This document shows, in pieces, positions 1 through 10,666 of a stretch of DNA of 64,000 bases. The notes beneath the pieces were generated by a model. The model ran no database searches, had not been told where the DNA came from, and saw only the letters and a program-made list of their open reading frames with translations. Position 1 is the stretch's first letter; the number at the start of each line of letters is the position of its first letter. The DNA is from Thiohalobacter sp. GTDB lineage: Bacteria; Pseudomonadota; Gammaproteobacteria; DSM-19610. The stretch covers positions 1-64,000 of the forward strand of contig JALSRZ010000014.1 in the NCBI GenBank assembly GCA_026984515.1, given 5' to 3'. Made by a program: the position numbers and the translations under genes.

Positions 1-105
1 GCCGCGCAGGCATAGTCGACACTATGTCGAGCAGCCCGACCGAGTGAACGCCGCTTAGCGCGCGGCATGACGCCGCCGCAGCAGGAAGTCGGTGAGAAAT
101 GCGGG

Positions 106-2370
106 CTAGCCCGCGGCCTTTGAAAGCCAGTCGCGGAAACCGGCATCCGGCAGGGGCTTGCTGATATGGAAACCCTGCACCAGGTCGCAACCCAGGTCTT
201 TGAGCTGTACACGCACGGCTTCGTCTTCAACCCCTTCCGCAATCACCTTGCATTCCAGGTTGTGACCCAGCTCGATGATGGAACGAACAATGGCGGCGTC
301 CTTCGGACTGTTGACCATGTTCTCCAGGAAGGACTGGTCGATTTTCAGCACATCGATGGGCAGGCGTTTCAGGTAGGACAGTGAAGAATAGCCGGTACCG
401 AAATCATCGATCGCAATCAGCACGCCCAGCTCGCTGAGTTTCCTGAGGATACGCGCACCTTCGTCCAGGTCCGCCATCAGGGTACCTTCGGTGATCTCTA
501 TTTCCAGGCAGCGCCCGTCCAGGCCCGCTTTTTTCAACGACTGTTCGATACCCTGGACCAGCCCGGGCGCCTGGAAGGAGCGCGCCGACACATTCACGGA
601 GATCGGCATCTGGCTGCCATCGGCAGACCAGTGCTTGCTGTCTTCCAGCGCGGTGTCCAGTACCCAGTCGGTAATCGGCGTAATCATGCCCAGCTGCTCG
701 GCGACGGGAATAAACTGCTTGGGCAACACCAGCCCCTGCTGGGGATGCTGCCAGCGCAGCAGGGCTTCGGCACCGCAGATGGTGTCGCTGCCCAGATCGA
801 TCTTGGGCTGGTAGAACAACTCGAACTCCTCGCGTTCCAGCGCACCGTGCAACTGGCCGGAAAACTGCAGGTGCCGGGTGGCCGACGCCGTGGAGGATTC
901 CGACTCGTAGAACAGGTAGGGTGCGGCATTCCATTTGGAACGATACATGGCGCTGTCGGCGTGACTGGCCAGGGTCCCGGCATCCTCGCCATGCTGCGGG
1001 TAGACCGAGATGCCGATTGCGCTGCTGAGACAGAGCTCTTTTCCCCGGTAACTGAACGGCGCGCTCAGCGAGTTGATGATTTCACCTACCACGCGCTCCA
1101 CCGCGCGCCCGGTATCCTGCAGCAGCGGCAAAACAATGCCGAACTCGTCACCGCCCAGCCGTGCCAGCGTATCGGTATCGCGTAGTACTTTCTGCAGACG
1201 CGCCGCGATCTGGCGCAGCAGTTCGTCACCGGCCTCGTGCCCCAGCGAGTCGTTGTACATTTTGAACTGGTTGATATCCAGCACCATGACGGCAACGGAT
1301 GCACCCGGGTTGCGGCGCGCCACCGCCAGCGCCGAAGACAGGCGGTCATACCACAGGGCGCGGTTGGCCAGCCCGGTCACCTCGTCCTGGGTGGACAGCT
1401 GTTCCAGGCGTTCACGGTCCGTGTGCGAATCGGTAATGTCTTCCATCAGGCAGTGCACGCGCAACACGCGACCACGCCGGTTGGCCGCCGGGTAAAAAGC
1501 CATGCGGTACCAGCGCTCGCTCTGCTCGTCGGGCGCCACCCGGACTTCCAGCTGCACCGGCTGACCATCGATCACCTGCTGCCAGGCCGTCAGTACCCGC
1601 TCCCGTTCAGCACCGTTGATACGGTAGAAACAGGGAATCGGGGCTTCCAGTTCGCGGTCACAGAACCCCCGGGTACCGGGACTCGCGTAACTGATGCGGT
1701 TGGTTTCGATATCGACGGTCCACAGCATCTGCGGAATATGACCGAGGATTTCAGAGGCCAGATCCTGCTCGACACCGAGTTCATCGCGCTGTTCACGGAT
1801 CTGCTCGACCGCCGTGCGCCAGTAGGCTTCCGTCATTACCGCCATGTCGCGGAAGATCATCTTGATCAGCGCGGATTCCAGCGCGTCCCGGTCTTCGTCG
1901 GCGATTTGCGGATCGCTGGCCACCAGGCGCCGCAGGTGCTCCATGAACAGGCGGTAGGCGCCCAGCGACCAGACCGGCTTCACCCCCAGCCGGTAGTGCG
2001 CCCGGCCCACCTGCTCGCTGCGAACCGTGGCCTTTTCATCGAATTGCCCTTTCAGCAGACTCAGCTTGTGCTGGAGCATGCCTCGTACCAGTTCACCTAT
2101 ATTGCCACCGGAACGCTCGTAGGCGTACATCACATCAGCGATGTCGGGATTATCGAACAGGTAGTTGTAGCTGGTCTCCGCAAAACCCGCGGCGCCCTGG
2201 GCAAGGATGTCCTGGTAGCGGTCGAGCAGCAGCGCGTCCTCGCCGTTCAGCTGGAGAACGTAATTGAACTCCTTACCCTGAATCGGGCTGGCAGGGGATT
2301 TCCTGCGCGTACTGCGCCTCCCTTCCTCCCTGGAGCGTGTACTCTTTTTCGGTGGTGTTGGCATTGCCAA
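106..2370 (-). CDS. Globin-coupled sensor + PAS-like + GGDEF + EAL cyclic-di-GMP protein
   Basis: Intact RLGGDEF and EALLRW motifs; N-terminal ~170 aa resembles a sensor globin (VGRAHYRLGVKPVWSLGAYR with candidate proximal His). Confidence 0.88.
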   Translation of the reverse strand: MAMPTPPKKSTRSREEGRRSTRRKSPASPIQGKEFNYVLQLNGEDALLLDRYQDILAQGAAGFAETSYNYLFDNPDIADVMYAYERSGGNIGELVRGMLQHKLSLLKGQFDEKATVRSEQVGRAHYRLGVKPVWSLGAYRLFMEHLRRLVASDPQIADEDRDALESALIKMIFRDMAVMTEAYWRTAVEQIREQRDELGVEQDLASEILGHIPQMLWTVDIETNRISYASPGTRGFCDRELEAPIPCFYRINGAERERVLTAWQQVIDGQPVQLEVRVAPDEQSERWYRMAFYPAANRRGRVLRVHCLMEDITDSHTDRERLEQLSTQDEVTGLANRALWYDRLSSALAVARRNPGASVAVMVLDINQFKMYNDSLGHEAGDELLRQIAARLQKVLRDTDTLARLGGDEFGIVLPLLQDTGRAVERVVGEIINSLSAPFSYRGKELCLSSAIGISVYPQHGEDAGTLASHADSAMYRSKWNAAPYLFYESESSTASATRHLQFSGQLHGALEREEFELFYQPKIDLGSDTICGAEALLRWQHPQQGLVLPKQFIPVAEQLGMITPITDWVLDTALEDSKHWSADGSQMPISVNVSARSFQAPGLVQGIEQSLKKAGLDGRCLEIEITEGTLMADLDEGARILRKLSELGVLIAIDDFGTGYSSLSYLKRLPIDVLKIDQSFLENMVNSPKDAAIVRSIIELGHNLECKVIAEGVEDEAVRVQLKDLGCDLVQGFHISKPLPDAGFRDWLSKAAG

Positions 2371-2484
2371 ATCCAGCTATTGTTATAGTTGTAACAAGAC
2401 GTTAGCACAAGACCCGGCATAAATACAATCAATCTGTCAGCACCCGCCGGCGCGGGCTGGAACAAGTTCTTGAAAACCGGTCGA

Positions 2485-3750
2485 TTAGGCAAAAAGATCC
2501 AGCCGCCCGCTCTCCAGGAAGCTGCCGAGCGTGGTCTCCGGCACCCTTTCCGACCCTGTTTCCGGCAGGGGATTTCCCCCGTTCCAGGTCCTGTCACCAC
2601 CCTCCCCGGCAGCGCGTTCCTGGCCGGCAAAGGACTGTCCGGAAACGTCCACGTCCACCAGTTCGACCCCGCTGGCGTCGAACATCTCACGCAGCCGGGG
2701 CAAGGCTGCTTCCAGCGCATCCCTGACCACCCCGTGTGCTGCATGGAACTGGATACTGGCCTGGTCATTCTGCACCTGGAGACGCACTTCCATCGGGCCC
2801 AGGTGCGCCGGGTTCAACTGGATCCTGGCCCCCTGCAGGTTCTGGCCGGCCATCCACTGGATGCGTTCTCCCAGTGCCTGTTCCCAGCCATCCTGGTTGA
2901 ACTGCGCACCCAGGGTAAAGGCAGGCAACCCGACCGGCGTAGCAGGAGCGGGCGCCGGCGGCGCTGCAGCGGCTCCCGTTGCACTCGCGGCATCCGCGCG
3001 CGGCAGGGAGTCAGCCGTGCCGGGTACTCCCGGATCGCGCTGTTTGATACTGGACAGCAGCTCTGCCAGCGGGGTCTGCCGCTGACTGCTATCCGCTTGC
3101 GGAAGCTGCGCAAGCGCCCTGTCCAGGCCGGAATTTTTCAGTTCAAAAGGCGTTTCTTCCGATGTCGCCCGGTCGCCCGCAGCGTGTACAGCCGGTCTGC
3201 CATCGACTGCGACTGAAGGTGCCCGCTGACGCTGCTCCACGCCGGGGCCTTCCTCCTTTATGAGCTTGCCATCCACCGCGGCCAGCACGGCCGCCTGCGA
3301 ACCGGCAACGGCACCGTTAGCCGGTATGGCCGTCAGTACCTGCTGCAACACCACGGCCAGCTCGCCGGCTGGATCAGCCACGCCATCGGCCTGCAGCTGT
3401 TCCAGCCGGGCGGTCATCCGTTCGACCAGTGGGCCGGTGTCGATACCCGCCTGTTCCGCACTGTCCAGCACCTGCTGCAACAACGGCAACAACTTGCCTC
3501 CCTGTGGCAAGGATTGCAGTTGCCGGGTCAGTTCATCCGCCCCGGCGGAAACCGCCGCTGCGTCGGCCGCCTGGGATGGCAACGCCGCATGCGCTTCGTC
3601 CAGCAACGGGGCAAATTCGCCAGGAATAGCCGCATCCTGCTGATTAATAGTTAAATTACTCCCGGCTGCGGCAGTGTTTCCGGTACTGCCGGGGGTTAGC
3701 TGTAGTGTTGCCAGGGGGGCATTCATCCCGTTGCTCCTGCATCCATCCAA
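2485..3750 (-). CDS. fliK: Flagellar hook-length control protein FliK
   Basis: C-terminal LNPAHLGPMEVRLQVQNDQASIQFHA...LPRLREMFDASGVELVDVDVS typical of Flg_hook; next to fliJ/fliI. Confidence 0.93.
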   Translation of the reverse strand: MDGCRSNGMNAPLATLQLTPGSTGNTAAAGSNLTINQQDAAIPGEFAPLLDEAHAALPSQAADAAAVSAGADELTRQLQSLPQGGKLLPLLQQVLDSAEQAGIDTGPLVERMTARLEQLQADGVADPAGELAVVLQQVLTAIPANGAVAGSQAAVLAAVDGKLIKEEGPGVEQRQRAPSVAVDGRPAVHAAGDRATSEETPFELKNSGLDRALAQLPQADSSQRQTPLAELLSSIKQRDPGVPGTADSLPRADAASATGAAAAPPAPAPATPVGLPAFTLGAQFNQDGWEQALGERIQWMAGQNLQGARIQLNPAHLGPMEVRLQVQNDQASIQFHAAHGVVRDALEAALPRLREMFDASGVELVDVDVSGQSFAGQERAAGEGGDRTWNGGNPLPETGSERVPETTLGSFLESGRLDLFA

Positions 3751-3788
3751 GTGACCTGCAGGTTAACGGAGCAAGGCCTGTGCCAATC

Positions 3789-4223
3789 CTATTTTCTGTG
3801 GGTGTGCAGCGCACGCTCGTCCTGTTCCTGCTGCTCGCGGCGCTCCTGCTGGCGGTGTTCCTCGCGGCGATAGCGGTGTACCACCTTGTCGATGGCCTGA
3901 CTGTGTGAACGAGTCTCCAGCCACTGGCGGCGGGTCTGTTCGTGCTGGCTGCAGCATTGCTCGATGAGGTTTTCCTGCTGGCGGATAGCTTCACCGAGAC
4001 GATTGAGAAAAATGCGGTAGTCGCGTACGCGGGCAGCGCCCAGGCCGCTGCCGCCGGACTGTTCGAAATCCCTGGCATACTGGTCCCGGTAGGCGCACAG
4101 CTCTTCCAGCCGCGCGCGCTGGGCATCCAGATTCTGCTGGCTCTGTCCGAGTTCCTGCACCGCGTTCTGTTCACGGTTTTGCGCGACCCGTTGTACCGGC
4201 TGCATGCGTTTGGAGCGTGTCAT
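3789..4223 (-). CDS. fliJ: Flagellar export chaperone/stalk protein FliJ
   Basis: 144-aa coiled coil between fliI and fliK. Confidence 0.88.
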   Translation of the reverse strand: MTRSKRMQPVQRVAQNREQNAVQELGQSQQNLDAQRARLEELCAYRDQYARDFEQSGGSGLGAARVRDYRIFLNRLGEAIRQQENLIEQCCSQHEQTRRQWLETRSHSQAIDKVVHRYRREEHRQQERREQQEQDERALHTHRK

Positions 4224-4269
4224 CTCGTATCAATCTCTCCAGACCGAAAACTGTTGAAATAATCTTCCC

Positions 4270-4295
4270 GTAGGAGCGGGCTTGCCCGCTCCTAC
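4270..4295. repeat. REP-like perfect inverted repeat GTAGGAGCGGGC-TT-GCCCGCTCCTAC
   Basis: 12-bp perfect arms, 2-nt loop; overlaps the fliI stop codon in the fliI-fliJ gap. Confidence 0.75.
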
Positions 4296-5644
4296 ACCTC
4301 TGACTCTGTTCCCAGCGCCGCCGCCAGACCGGCCAGGCTATCGTTCCACGTCACCCGTTCGTGCATGTGCTGTTGCAGGAACCGGCTCATTTGCGGGTAC
4401 ATGCTGATGGCTTCGTCGACCCTGGCATCGCTGCCCGACTGGTAGGCACCCACGTTGATCAGGTCGCGGTTCTGGCGGTAACTCGAATACACCTGCCGAA
4501 AGCGCCGCACCGCCTGTTCGTGCTCGGGCGCCACGATGTTCACCATGACCCGGCTGATGGAGGCTTCGATATCAATGGCCGGGTAATGCCCTGCTTCTGC
4601 CAGTTCGCGCGACAGCACGACATGACCATCCAGGATAGCGCGCGCCGCATCGGCAATCGGGTCATTCTGGTCGTCGCCCTCCACCAGCACGGTATAAAAC
4701 GCCGTGATCGAACCCCCCTTGTCGCCGGTGCCCGCACGTTCGACCAGTTGCGGCAGACGGGCAAACACCGACGGCGGGTACCCCTTGGTGGCCGGTGGTT
4801 CACCAATGGCCAGCGCCACTTCACGTTGCGCCTGTGCAAAGCGTGTCAATGAGTCCATCAACAGCAATACCTGTTTACCCTGGTCGCGGAAATACTCGGC
4901 TACACTGGTGGCCAGCATGGCCCCGTGCATGCGCATCACCGGCGAGTTGTCGGCAGGCGTGGCGACCACCACTGCCCGCGCGAGCCCTTCCTCACCGAGG
5001 ATATTCTGTACAAATTCCTTGACCTCCCGGCCACGTTCGCCAATCAGTCCGACCACGATGACATCGGCGTCTGTGTAGCGTGTCATCATGCCCAGCAATA
5101 CACTCTTGCCCACGCCACTGCCCGCGAACAGACCCATGCGCTGACCACGGCCGACACTCAGCAGGGCATTGATCGCGGCCACACCGACATCCAGCGGCTC
5201 ACTGATGGGCGGGCGCGAGAGCGGATTGATCGAGCTCCCGGTCAGCGGTACGTGCCGGTCCGCCTGGATCGGGCCCTTGTCGTCCAGCGCATTGCCGGCG
5301 CCATCGAGCACCCGTCCCAGCAGGTGATCGCCGACCGGGACCTCGCAGCCGCTGTCGACCGGCACCACCCGCGCATCCGGCCCCAGGCCCTGCAGGTCAC
5401 CAATCGGCATCAGGTACAGTTTGTCTGCGTGGAAGCCGACCACTTCGGCTTCAATCGGCCGGCCCAGGCGGGATTCGATCAGGCAGCGTCCGCCGATGAC
5501 GGCCTGGCAACCCACGGCCTCCAGGGTCAGTCCTACCATGCGCGTCAGTTTGCCGGCCACCACCAGTGGCCGCGGCTGCACAGCGCGCTGAAGATACGGG
5601 TCCAGCCGCTGTTTGAGGCGTTCATTGCGGCCCCCCGCCAGCAT
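4292..5644 (-). CDS. fliI: Flagellum-specific ATP synthase FliI
   Basis: Walker [30 protein letters not shown]1-beta-like. Confidence 0.97.
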   Translation of the reverse strand: MLAGGRNERLKQRLDPYLQRAVQPRPLVVAGKLTRMVGLTLEAVGCQAVIGGRCLIESRLGRPIEAEVVGFHADKLYLMPIGDLQGLGPDARVVPVDSGCEVPVGDHLLGRVLDGAGNALDDKGPIQADRHVPLTGSSINPLSRPPISEPLDVGVAAINALLSVGRGQRMGLFAGSGVGKSVLLGMMTRYTDADVIVVGLIGERGREVKEFVQNILGEEGLARAVVVATPADNSPVMRMHGAMLATSVAEYFRDQGKQVLLLMDSLTRFAQAQREVALAIGEPPATKGYPPSVFARLPQLVERAGTGDKGGSITAFYTVLVEGDDQNDPIADAARAILDGHVVLSRELAEAGHYPAIDIEASISRVMVNIVAPEHEQAVRRFRQVYSSYRQNRDLINVGAYQSGSDARVDEAISMYPQMSRFLQQHMHERVTWNDSLAGLAAALGTESEV

Positions 5645-6273
5645 CAGCTTTCCTGCCTGTCGGTATGACGCTGACCGCCCAGCACCCCGGCGATCACCGA
5701 GTTCAGGCGGGTTTCAATGGTGGCATCGATCTGTGAAGTGCTGGTTACCACCCGGCAACCGCCGCGATCCAGCACCGGGTCTTCCACCACCCGGATGGCC
5801 TGCTCGCCTTCCTGCAGGGACAAAGCCTCGCACACCAGCTCGGCATCTTCCGGGTTGAGTACCAGCTGTACCTCTCGTGCCGCGACCGGCAGTGCCGCCA
5901 GGGCTTCGCGCACCACACCGATCACCTGTCCGGGATCGGTTTTCAGTTCCCGCCGCACCAGCTGGCGCGCCACCAGCATGGCCAGTTGCGCCAGTTGCTG
6001 TTCGACACTGTCGTCCAGCTGCTCGAGCGGCTGTGCCAGTGTCTGAATAATCAGTTCCAGGATACGCGCCTGGCCCAGCATTTCCTCCCGGCCCTGGTCC
6101 CTTCCTTCCTGCAGACCCTGCCGGAACCCCTCCTGCCGGGCCTGTTCCCCGATTTCTTCCAGCTGGCGCGCAGTGACCGGACGGTTACGACCAGCGTCCT
6201 GGCCGGACTGCACCTCCGGCACGTTCCAGGCCTGGCAGTCCGACAACTCTTCGCTGCGTATAACCCTAGACAA
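5644..6273 (-). CDS. fliH: Flagellar assembly protein FliH (likely TTG start near 6273, overlapping the fliG stop)
   Basis: [22 protein letters not shown] glycine-repeat region; ...[29 protein letters not shown] in track extends to 6402 but its 5' end is antisense-like sequence within fliG. Confidence 0.88.
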   Translation of the reverse strand: MSRVIRSEELSDCQAWNVPEVQSGQDAGRNRPVTARQLEEIGEQARQEGFRQGLQEGRDQGREEMLGQARILELIIQTLAQPLEQLDDSVEQQLAQLAMLVARQLVRRELKTDPGQVIGVVREALAALPVAAREVQLVLNPEDAELVCEALSLQEGEQAIRVVEDPVLDRGGCRVVTSTSQIDATIETRLNSVIAGVLGGQRHTDRQES

Positions 6274-7276
6274 ACTGCTCCGCTCCCTTGCCACCCAGCA
6301 CCAGTTCACCGGACTCGGACATACGCCTGGCAATGGCGAGTATTTCCTTCTGCGCGCCCTCGACTTCGCTGAGGCGCACCGGCCCCTTGTTTTCGAGGTC
6401 ATCGCGCATCATCTCTGCCGCGCGTTTACTCATATTACTGAAGATTTTCTCCTTCATGCCCTCCTCAGCGCCCTTGAGCGCCAGGATCAGGGTCTCGGAG
6501 GACACTTCGCGCAACAAGGCCTGGATGCCGCGGTCATCGACGTCAATCAGGTTGTCGAATACAAACATGAGGTCCTGGATCTGCTGCCCGAGTTCGGCAT
6601 CCGCGTCCTTGATCGCCTCCATGATTTCGCCTTCGATGGAACTGTCCACGAAGTTGAGAATATCCGCGGCGGATTTCACTCCGCCCACGGTGGAGGACTG
6701 CACGTTCTGGTTACCCGCAAACTGGCGTTCGAGAATCTCGTCGAGTTCCTGCAAGGCGGAAGGCTGGATACCGTCCAGCGTGGCGATGCGCAACAACACG
6801 TCATGCCGCGTGCGCTCCGGGAAGAATTTGATGACTTCAGCGGCGTGATCGTTGTCCAGGTAGGACAACACGATCGCCTGAATCTGCGGGTGTTCCAGGC
6901 GAATGAGCTCCGCCACCGCCCGGGCATCCATCCATTTCAGGGCTTCCAGCCCCTTGGTACTGCTGCCCAGCAGGATGCGGTCCATGAGTCCCTTGGCCTT
7001 GTCCTCGCCGAGGGCACCCACCAGCACGGAACGGATGTAATCATCCGAGTCCACACCCAGTGCGGTCTGTTCCTGAACGGTCTCGGTAAAGTTTTCCAGT
7101 ACCCGGGTCACCTGTTCACGCGGTACATTGGTCAGGCCGGCCATGGCCGAACCTACCTTCTGGACCTCCTTGGGCCCCATATGCTTGAGCACTTCCGAGG
7201 CATTCTCCTCACCCAGCGTCAGCAACAGCACCGCGGCACGATCCGTACCACTCAGTTTCAGCTTGCTCTCATCCAT
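6266..7276 (-). CDS. fliG: Flagellar motor switch protein FliG
   Basis: DRAAVLLLTLGEENASEVLKHMGPKEVQKVG; MFVFDNLIDVDDRGIQALLREV. Confidence 0.97.
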   Translation of the reverse strand: MDESKLKLSGTDRAAVLLLTLGEENASEVLKHMGPKEVQKVGSAMAGLTNVPREQVTRVLENFTETVQEQTALGVDSDDYIRSVLVGALGEDKAKGLMDRILLGSSTKGLEALKWMDARAVAELIRLEHPQIQAIVLSYLDNDHAAEVIKFFPERTRHDVLLRIATLDGIQPSALQELDEILERQFAGNQNVQSSTVGGVKSAADILNFVDSSIEGEIMEAIKDADAELGQQIQDLMFVFDNLIDVDDRGIQALLREVSSETLILALKGAEEGMKEKIFSNMSKRAAEMMRDDLENKGPVRLSEVEGAQKEILAIARRMSESGELVLGGKGAEQFV

Positions 7277-8948
7277 CTTCGCCTACCCAGTTCTTCACTA
7301 CCTGCGCAACGCGTTTCGGATCCTCGCCCACGACACCCCTGGCGGCTTCCAGGTGCTGCTCATAGCCCATCTGCGGCGCAGCCAGTTGCGCCTGTTGCGG
7401 ACTGGCACCGGACAGGCTGAGCTGGTCCTCGCCGACACCGGCCTCAGCCGCTGTTGCCGCAGCCGGGACCATGGCAGCGGCCCGGCTGCCTTGCGCACCT
7501 TTCTCGGCCAGGCTGCGCATCACCGGCTTCAGCACACCGAAGATCACCAGCAGCACACCCAGGGCACCGACAGCCTGCCTGGCGACATCCCATACCCAGG
7601 GCTGTTCCAGCAGTGCGGGTTCCGGCAGGGGCTCGGCTTCCGGCTGCTGCATAAACGACGTATTGATGACATTGATGGTATCGCCACGCTGTTCGTCGAA
7701 ACCGACCGCATCCTTGATCAGACCGGTAAAGCGTTTGATTTCGTCATCGTTCCAGGGCTTGCTGACCAGTTCGTCATTGTCATCCAGCTCCTGTTTGTCA
7801 TCGAGCACCACGGCAATGGACAGTCGGCGAATGGTACCGCTGGCCAGTTTGGTGTGGCTGATGGTCTTGTCCAGTTCGTAGTTGCGGATACTGCTCTTGC
7901 TGTTGTTGATCGGTACGGCGCTCGACGAGGTACTCTGGCTGCCGGCATCCTGCCCTGCACCCGGCGCACTGGCCGTCGGCTGCAACGCTGTTTCATCCGG
8001 TGGCTGATTGGACAGCGCACCGGGAACACCGGATGCACCGGCGCTGCCCGTGGTGCTGTCCTCGCTGGTCTGTTCGCTGCGCAGCAGGCGTAGTTCCGGG
8101 CGGCCCGGGTTATAGACTTCCTGGGTCCGTTCGGTGGCGGTAAAATCCAGGTCGGCACTGATGCTGGCACGCACCCGGCCGGCACCGACAATCGGTTCCA
8201 GCAACTGGCGGATGCGCTCCGCGTAGGTCGACTCCAGCTTGCGGTTGTAGGAAAACTGCGTGGAAGTCGACGCCAAGCCGTTATCATCGCCGGCGCTGCT
8301 CAGTAACTCGCCGCGCTGGTCGACGACAGTGACCTTGCCGGGCTTCAGGTGCGGCACGCTGGACGACACCAGGTGCACAATGGCGGCCACCTGCCCCTCG
8401 TCCAGGCTACGCCCGGAATACAGGTCGATCATGACCGATGCAGAGGGATCGGAACGTTCGCGCAGGAACACGGAACGCTTCGGAATCGCCAGGTGCACAC
8501 GCGCATTTTCCACGTTGCGCAGGGTAGTGATGGTGCGGCCCAGCTCCCCTTCCAGGGCACGCTGGAAACGCGCTGTCTCGATAAACTGGCTGGTGCCGAA
8601 GCCCTGCTCCTTTTGCAGCATTTCAAAGCCCATGGCATTGCCTTCCGGCAGACCGTCCTGCGCCAGTTCCATGCGCGCTGACTGCACCTTGCCGCTCTCC
8701 ACCATGACCGCACCGGTGGTTTCGTCCACCTTGAAAGCGATACCGGATTTCTGCAGGGCATCGATCACCTGACCGGCATCCTTGCTGCCGAGGTTGGCGT
8801 ATAACAGAGTGTAACCGGGCTGCTGTGACCAGAGCACCACCGCCACGCCGATAGCAACACTGGCAGCGAGACCGACCATCAGACCGATCTGCCGCAATGC
8901 CGGCAACCCCTGGAAGCCCTGAACTGTTTCTGCTTTAACCATTGCCAT
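7269..8948 (-). CDS. fliF: Flagellar M-ring protein FliF
   Basis: YTLLYANLGSKDAGQVIDALQKSGIAFKV; ARVHLAIPKRSVFLRERSDPSASVMI. Confidence 0.97.
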   Translation of the reverse strand: MAMVKAETVQGFQGLPALRQIGLMVGLAASVAIGVAVVLWSQQPGYTLLYANLGSKDAGQVIDALQKSGIAFKVDETTGAVMVESGKVQSARMELAQDGLPEGNAMGFEMLQKEQGFGTSQFIETARFQRALEGELGRTITTLRNVENARVHLAIPKRSVFLRERSDPSASVMIDLYSGRSLDEGQVAAIVHLVSSSVPHLKPGKVTVVDQRGELLSSAGDDNGLASTSTQFSYNRKLESTYAERIRQLLEPIVGAGRVRASISADLDFTATERTQEVYNPGRPELRLLRSEQTSEDSTTGSAGASGVPGALSNQPPDETALQPTASAPGAGQDAGSQSTSSSAVPINNSKSSIRNYELDKTISHTKLASGTIRRLSIAVVLDDKQELDDNDELVSKPWNDDEIKRFTGLIKDAVGFDEQRGDTINVINTSFMQQPEAEPLPEPALLEQPWVWDVARQAVGALGVLLVIFGVLKPVMRSLAEKGAQGSRAAAMVPAAATAAEAGVGEDQLSLSGASPQQAQLAAPQMGYEQHLEAARGVVGEDPKRVAQVVKNWVGEDG

Positions 8949-8967
8949 TGCTATGCTCTACCTGTAG

Positions 8968-9294
8968 TCAGACCGGCATACTCATGATGTCCTGGTACGC
9001 CGAAACCAGGCGGTTGCGCACCTCGGTCATGGCCTGGAAGGCGACACCCGCCTTCTGCAGGGCAATCATGACTTCGGTGACATCCACGCCTGGATCACCC
9101 GCGCTGAATGCACTGGACAGTTTCGAGGCTGCCTGCTGTGTGTCATTGACACTGTCAATCGACTGCTTCATCAGGTCGGCGAACTCGGTACGCGGCGCCT
9201 GTGCCGCGCCCGTTTCCGCCGCTCCGCCCTGTGCCGCGGCGGTCAGCCGCCGCATTTCCGCCAGTACCTGCTCCACACTATTGATGCTGCTCAT
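8968..9294 (-). CDS. fliE: Flagellar hook-basal body complex protein FliE
   Basis: [39 protein letters not shown]-terminus. Confidence 0.96.
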   Translation of the reverse strand: MSSINSVEQVLAEMRRLTAAAQGGAAETGAAQAPRTEFADLMKQSIDSVNDTQQAASKLSSAFSAGDPGVDVTEVMIALQKAGVAFQAMTEVRNRLVSAYQDIMSMPV

Positions 9295-9307
9295 GTCTCT
9301 ACCCCCT

Positions 9308-10666
9308 CTAGGCCGGAACCGCTATACCCTGTTCGCGCATGCGTGCCAGCTTGTAACGCAGCGTGCGCGGACTGATGCCCAGCCGTTCGGCAGCCGCCTT
9401 GCGGCTGCCCTTGTCCACGCGCAGGGCATCCAGGATCATTTCAAATTCACGTGTTTTCAGGCCACCGTCCAGGCCGGCCTGCGCGGTCGCCGCGGCATCT
9501 TCTGCCGGCATCGGCCGCTGATTCCCGGCCGTATCGGCCGGTCCTGTGTCCATTTCAAAACACAGGTCATGCGTTTCGATCTGCTCCCCGTTCAGCAAAA
9601 TGAGTGCGCGCTGAATCACGTTGTCCAGCTCCCGGACGTTACCCGGCCAGGCATGATCCAGCAGTGCCTGCTGCGCCTGCTTCGACAGGTGCGGCAAGGA
9701 ACGACCGGCCGGCGAATACCTGCGGATCAGCCGGTTAGTCAGTGGCAGGATGTCGGCCTTGCGCTGGCACAGGGGCGTCAGGTGCAGCGGGAATACGTTC
9801 AGGCGGTAGAACAGGTCTTCGCGGAAACGACCGGCCGCCACTTCTTCGCGCATGCTGCGGTTGGTGGTCGCCAGTACACGTACATCCAGTGCAATGGTTT
9901 CACGCCCGCCCAGGCGTTCAACCTCGCGTTCCTGTAACACCCGTAACAACTTGGCCTGCAGGCCCAGGTCCATCTCGGATATTTCATCCAGTAACAGGGT
10001 ACCGCCCTGCGCCTGCTCGAATTTCCCGGCGCGCGCCTGGTAGGCACCGGTAAAGGCTCCTTTTTCGTAACCGAACAGGGAGGCCTCCAGCATGTTTTCC
10101 GGTATGGCTGCACAGTTGATGGCCACGAACGGTCCTGCAGCGCGCGCTGAATGACGATGAATCAGCTGGGCAAACACTTCCTTGCCGGTGCCCGAATTAC
10201 CGCTGATCATGACCGTGGCATCGGTACCCGCCACCCGTTTCGCCAGCGCAGCCAGTTTGCGTGTGGCGGGGTCTTCGGCGACCACTTCCGGGTCTTCGCC
10301 ATCGACCGGCAGGTAGCGGCGAATCATATCCACCAGCACTTCCGCCTCAAACGGTTTTACCAGGTAGTCGGCTGCACCGGCGCGCATGGCATCGACGGCC
10401 TGCTCAATGGTGCCGTAAGCGGTCATCAGTACCACGGGCAGTTCCGGAATGCCTGCCTTGAGCTTCTGCAGCAGGGTGTTGCCGTCCATACCTTTCATCT
10501 GTACATCACTGACCACCAGGTCAAACGACTGCTGATCGATCAACTGCATGGCCTGTCTGCCATCATCTGCCGACTGCACACCGAAGCCGGCCAGTTCGAC
10601 GGTGGCACACAGGGCGTCGCGCAGGGCCGGGTCGTCTTCAACAATCAGCACAGTGGATTGACTCAT
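9308..10666 (-). CDS. fleR: Sigma-54-dependent flagellar response regulator FleR/FlrC
   Basis: Receiver domain + [15 protein letters not shown] + GAFTGA + Fis-type HTH. Confidence 0.93.
   Translation of the reverse strand: MSQSTVLIVEDDPALRDALCATVELAGFGVQSADDGRQAMQLIDQQSFDLVVSDVQMKGMDGNTLLQKLKAGIPELPVVLMTAYGTIEQAVDAMRAGAADYLVKPFEAEVLVDMIRRYLPVDGEDPEVVAEDPATRKLAALAKRVAGTDATVMISGNSGTGKEVFAQLIHRHSARAAGPFVAINCAAIPENMLEASLFGYEKGAFTGAYQARAGKFEQAQGGTLLLDEISEMDLGLQAKLLRVLQEREVERLGGRETIALDVRVLATTNRSMREEVAAGRFREDLFYRLNVFPLHLTPLCQRKADILPLTNRLIRRYSPAGRSLPHLSKQAQQALLDHAWPGNVRELDNVIQRALILLNGEQIETHDLCFEMDTGPADTAGNQRPMPAEDAAATAQAGLDGGLKTREFEMILDALRVDKGSRKAAAERLGISPRTLRYKLARMREQGIAVPA

Noticed and set aside
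8-26. CATAGT-CGAC-ACTATG small palindrome at the window start
   Set aside because: 6-bp arms at the window edge with no gene context.
1237-2388. 383-aa plus-strand ORF
   Set aside because: Antisense to the globin-GGDEF-EAL gene; low-information His/Gln/Val-rich frame typical of GC-rich shadow ORFs.
6274-6402. 5' extension of fliH
   Set aside because: Lies within fliG coding sequence; extension is Arg/Ser-rich and unlike FliH; a TTG start at 6273 is likelier.
6173-7420. 415-aa plus-strand ORF
   Set aside because: Antisense to fliG; no recognisable domain.
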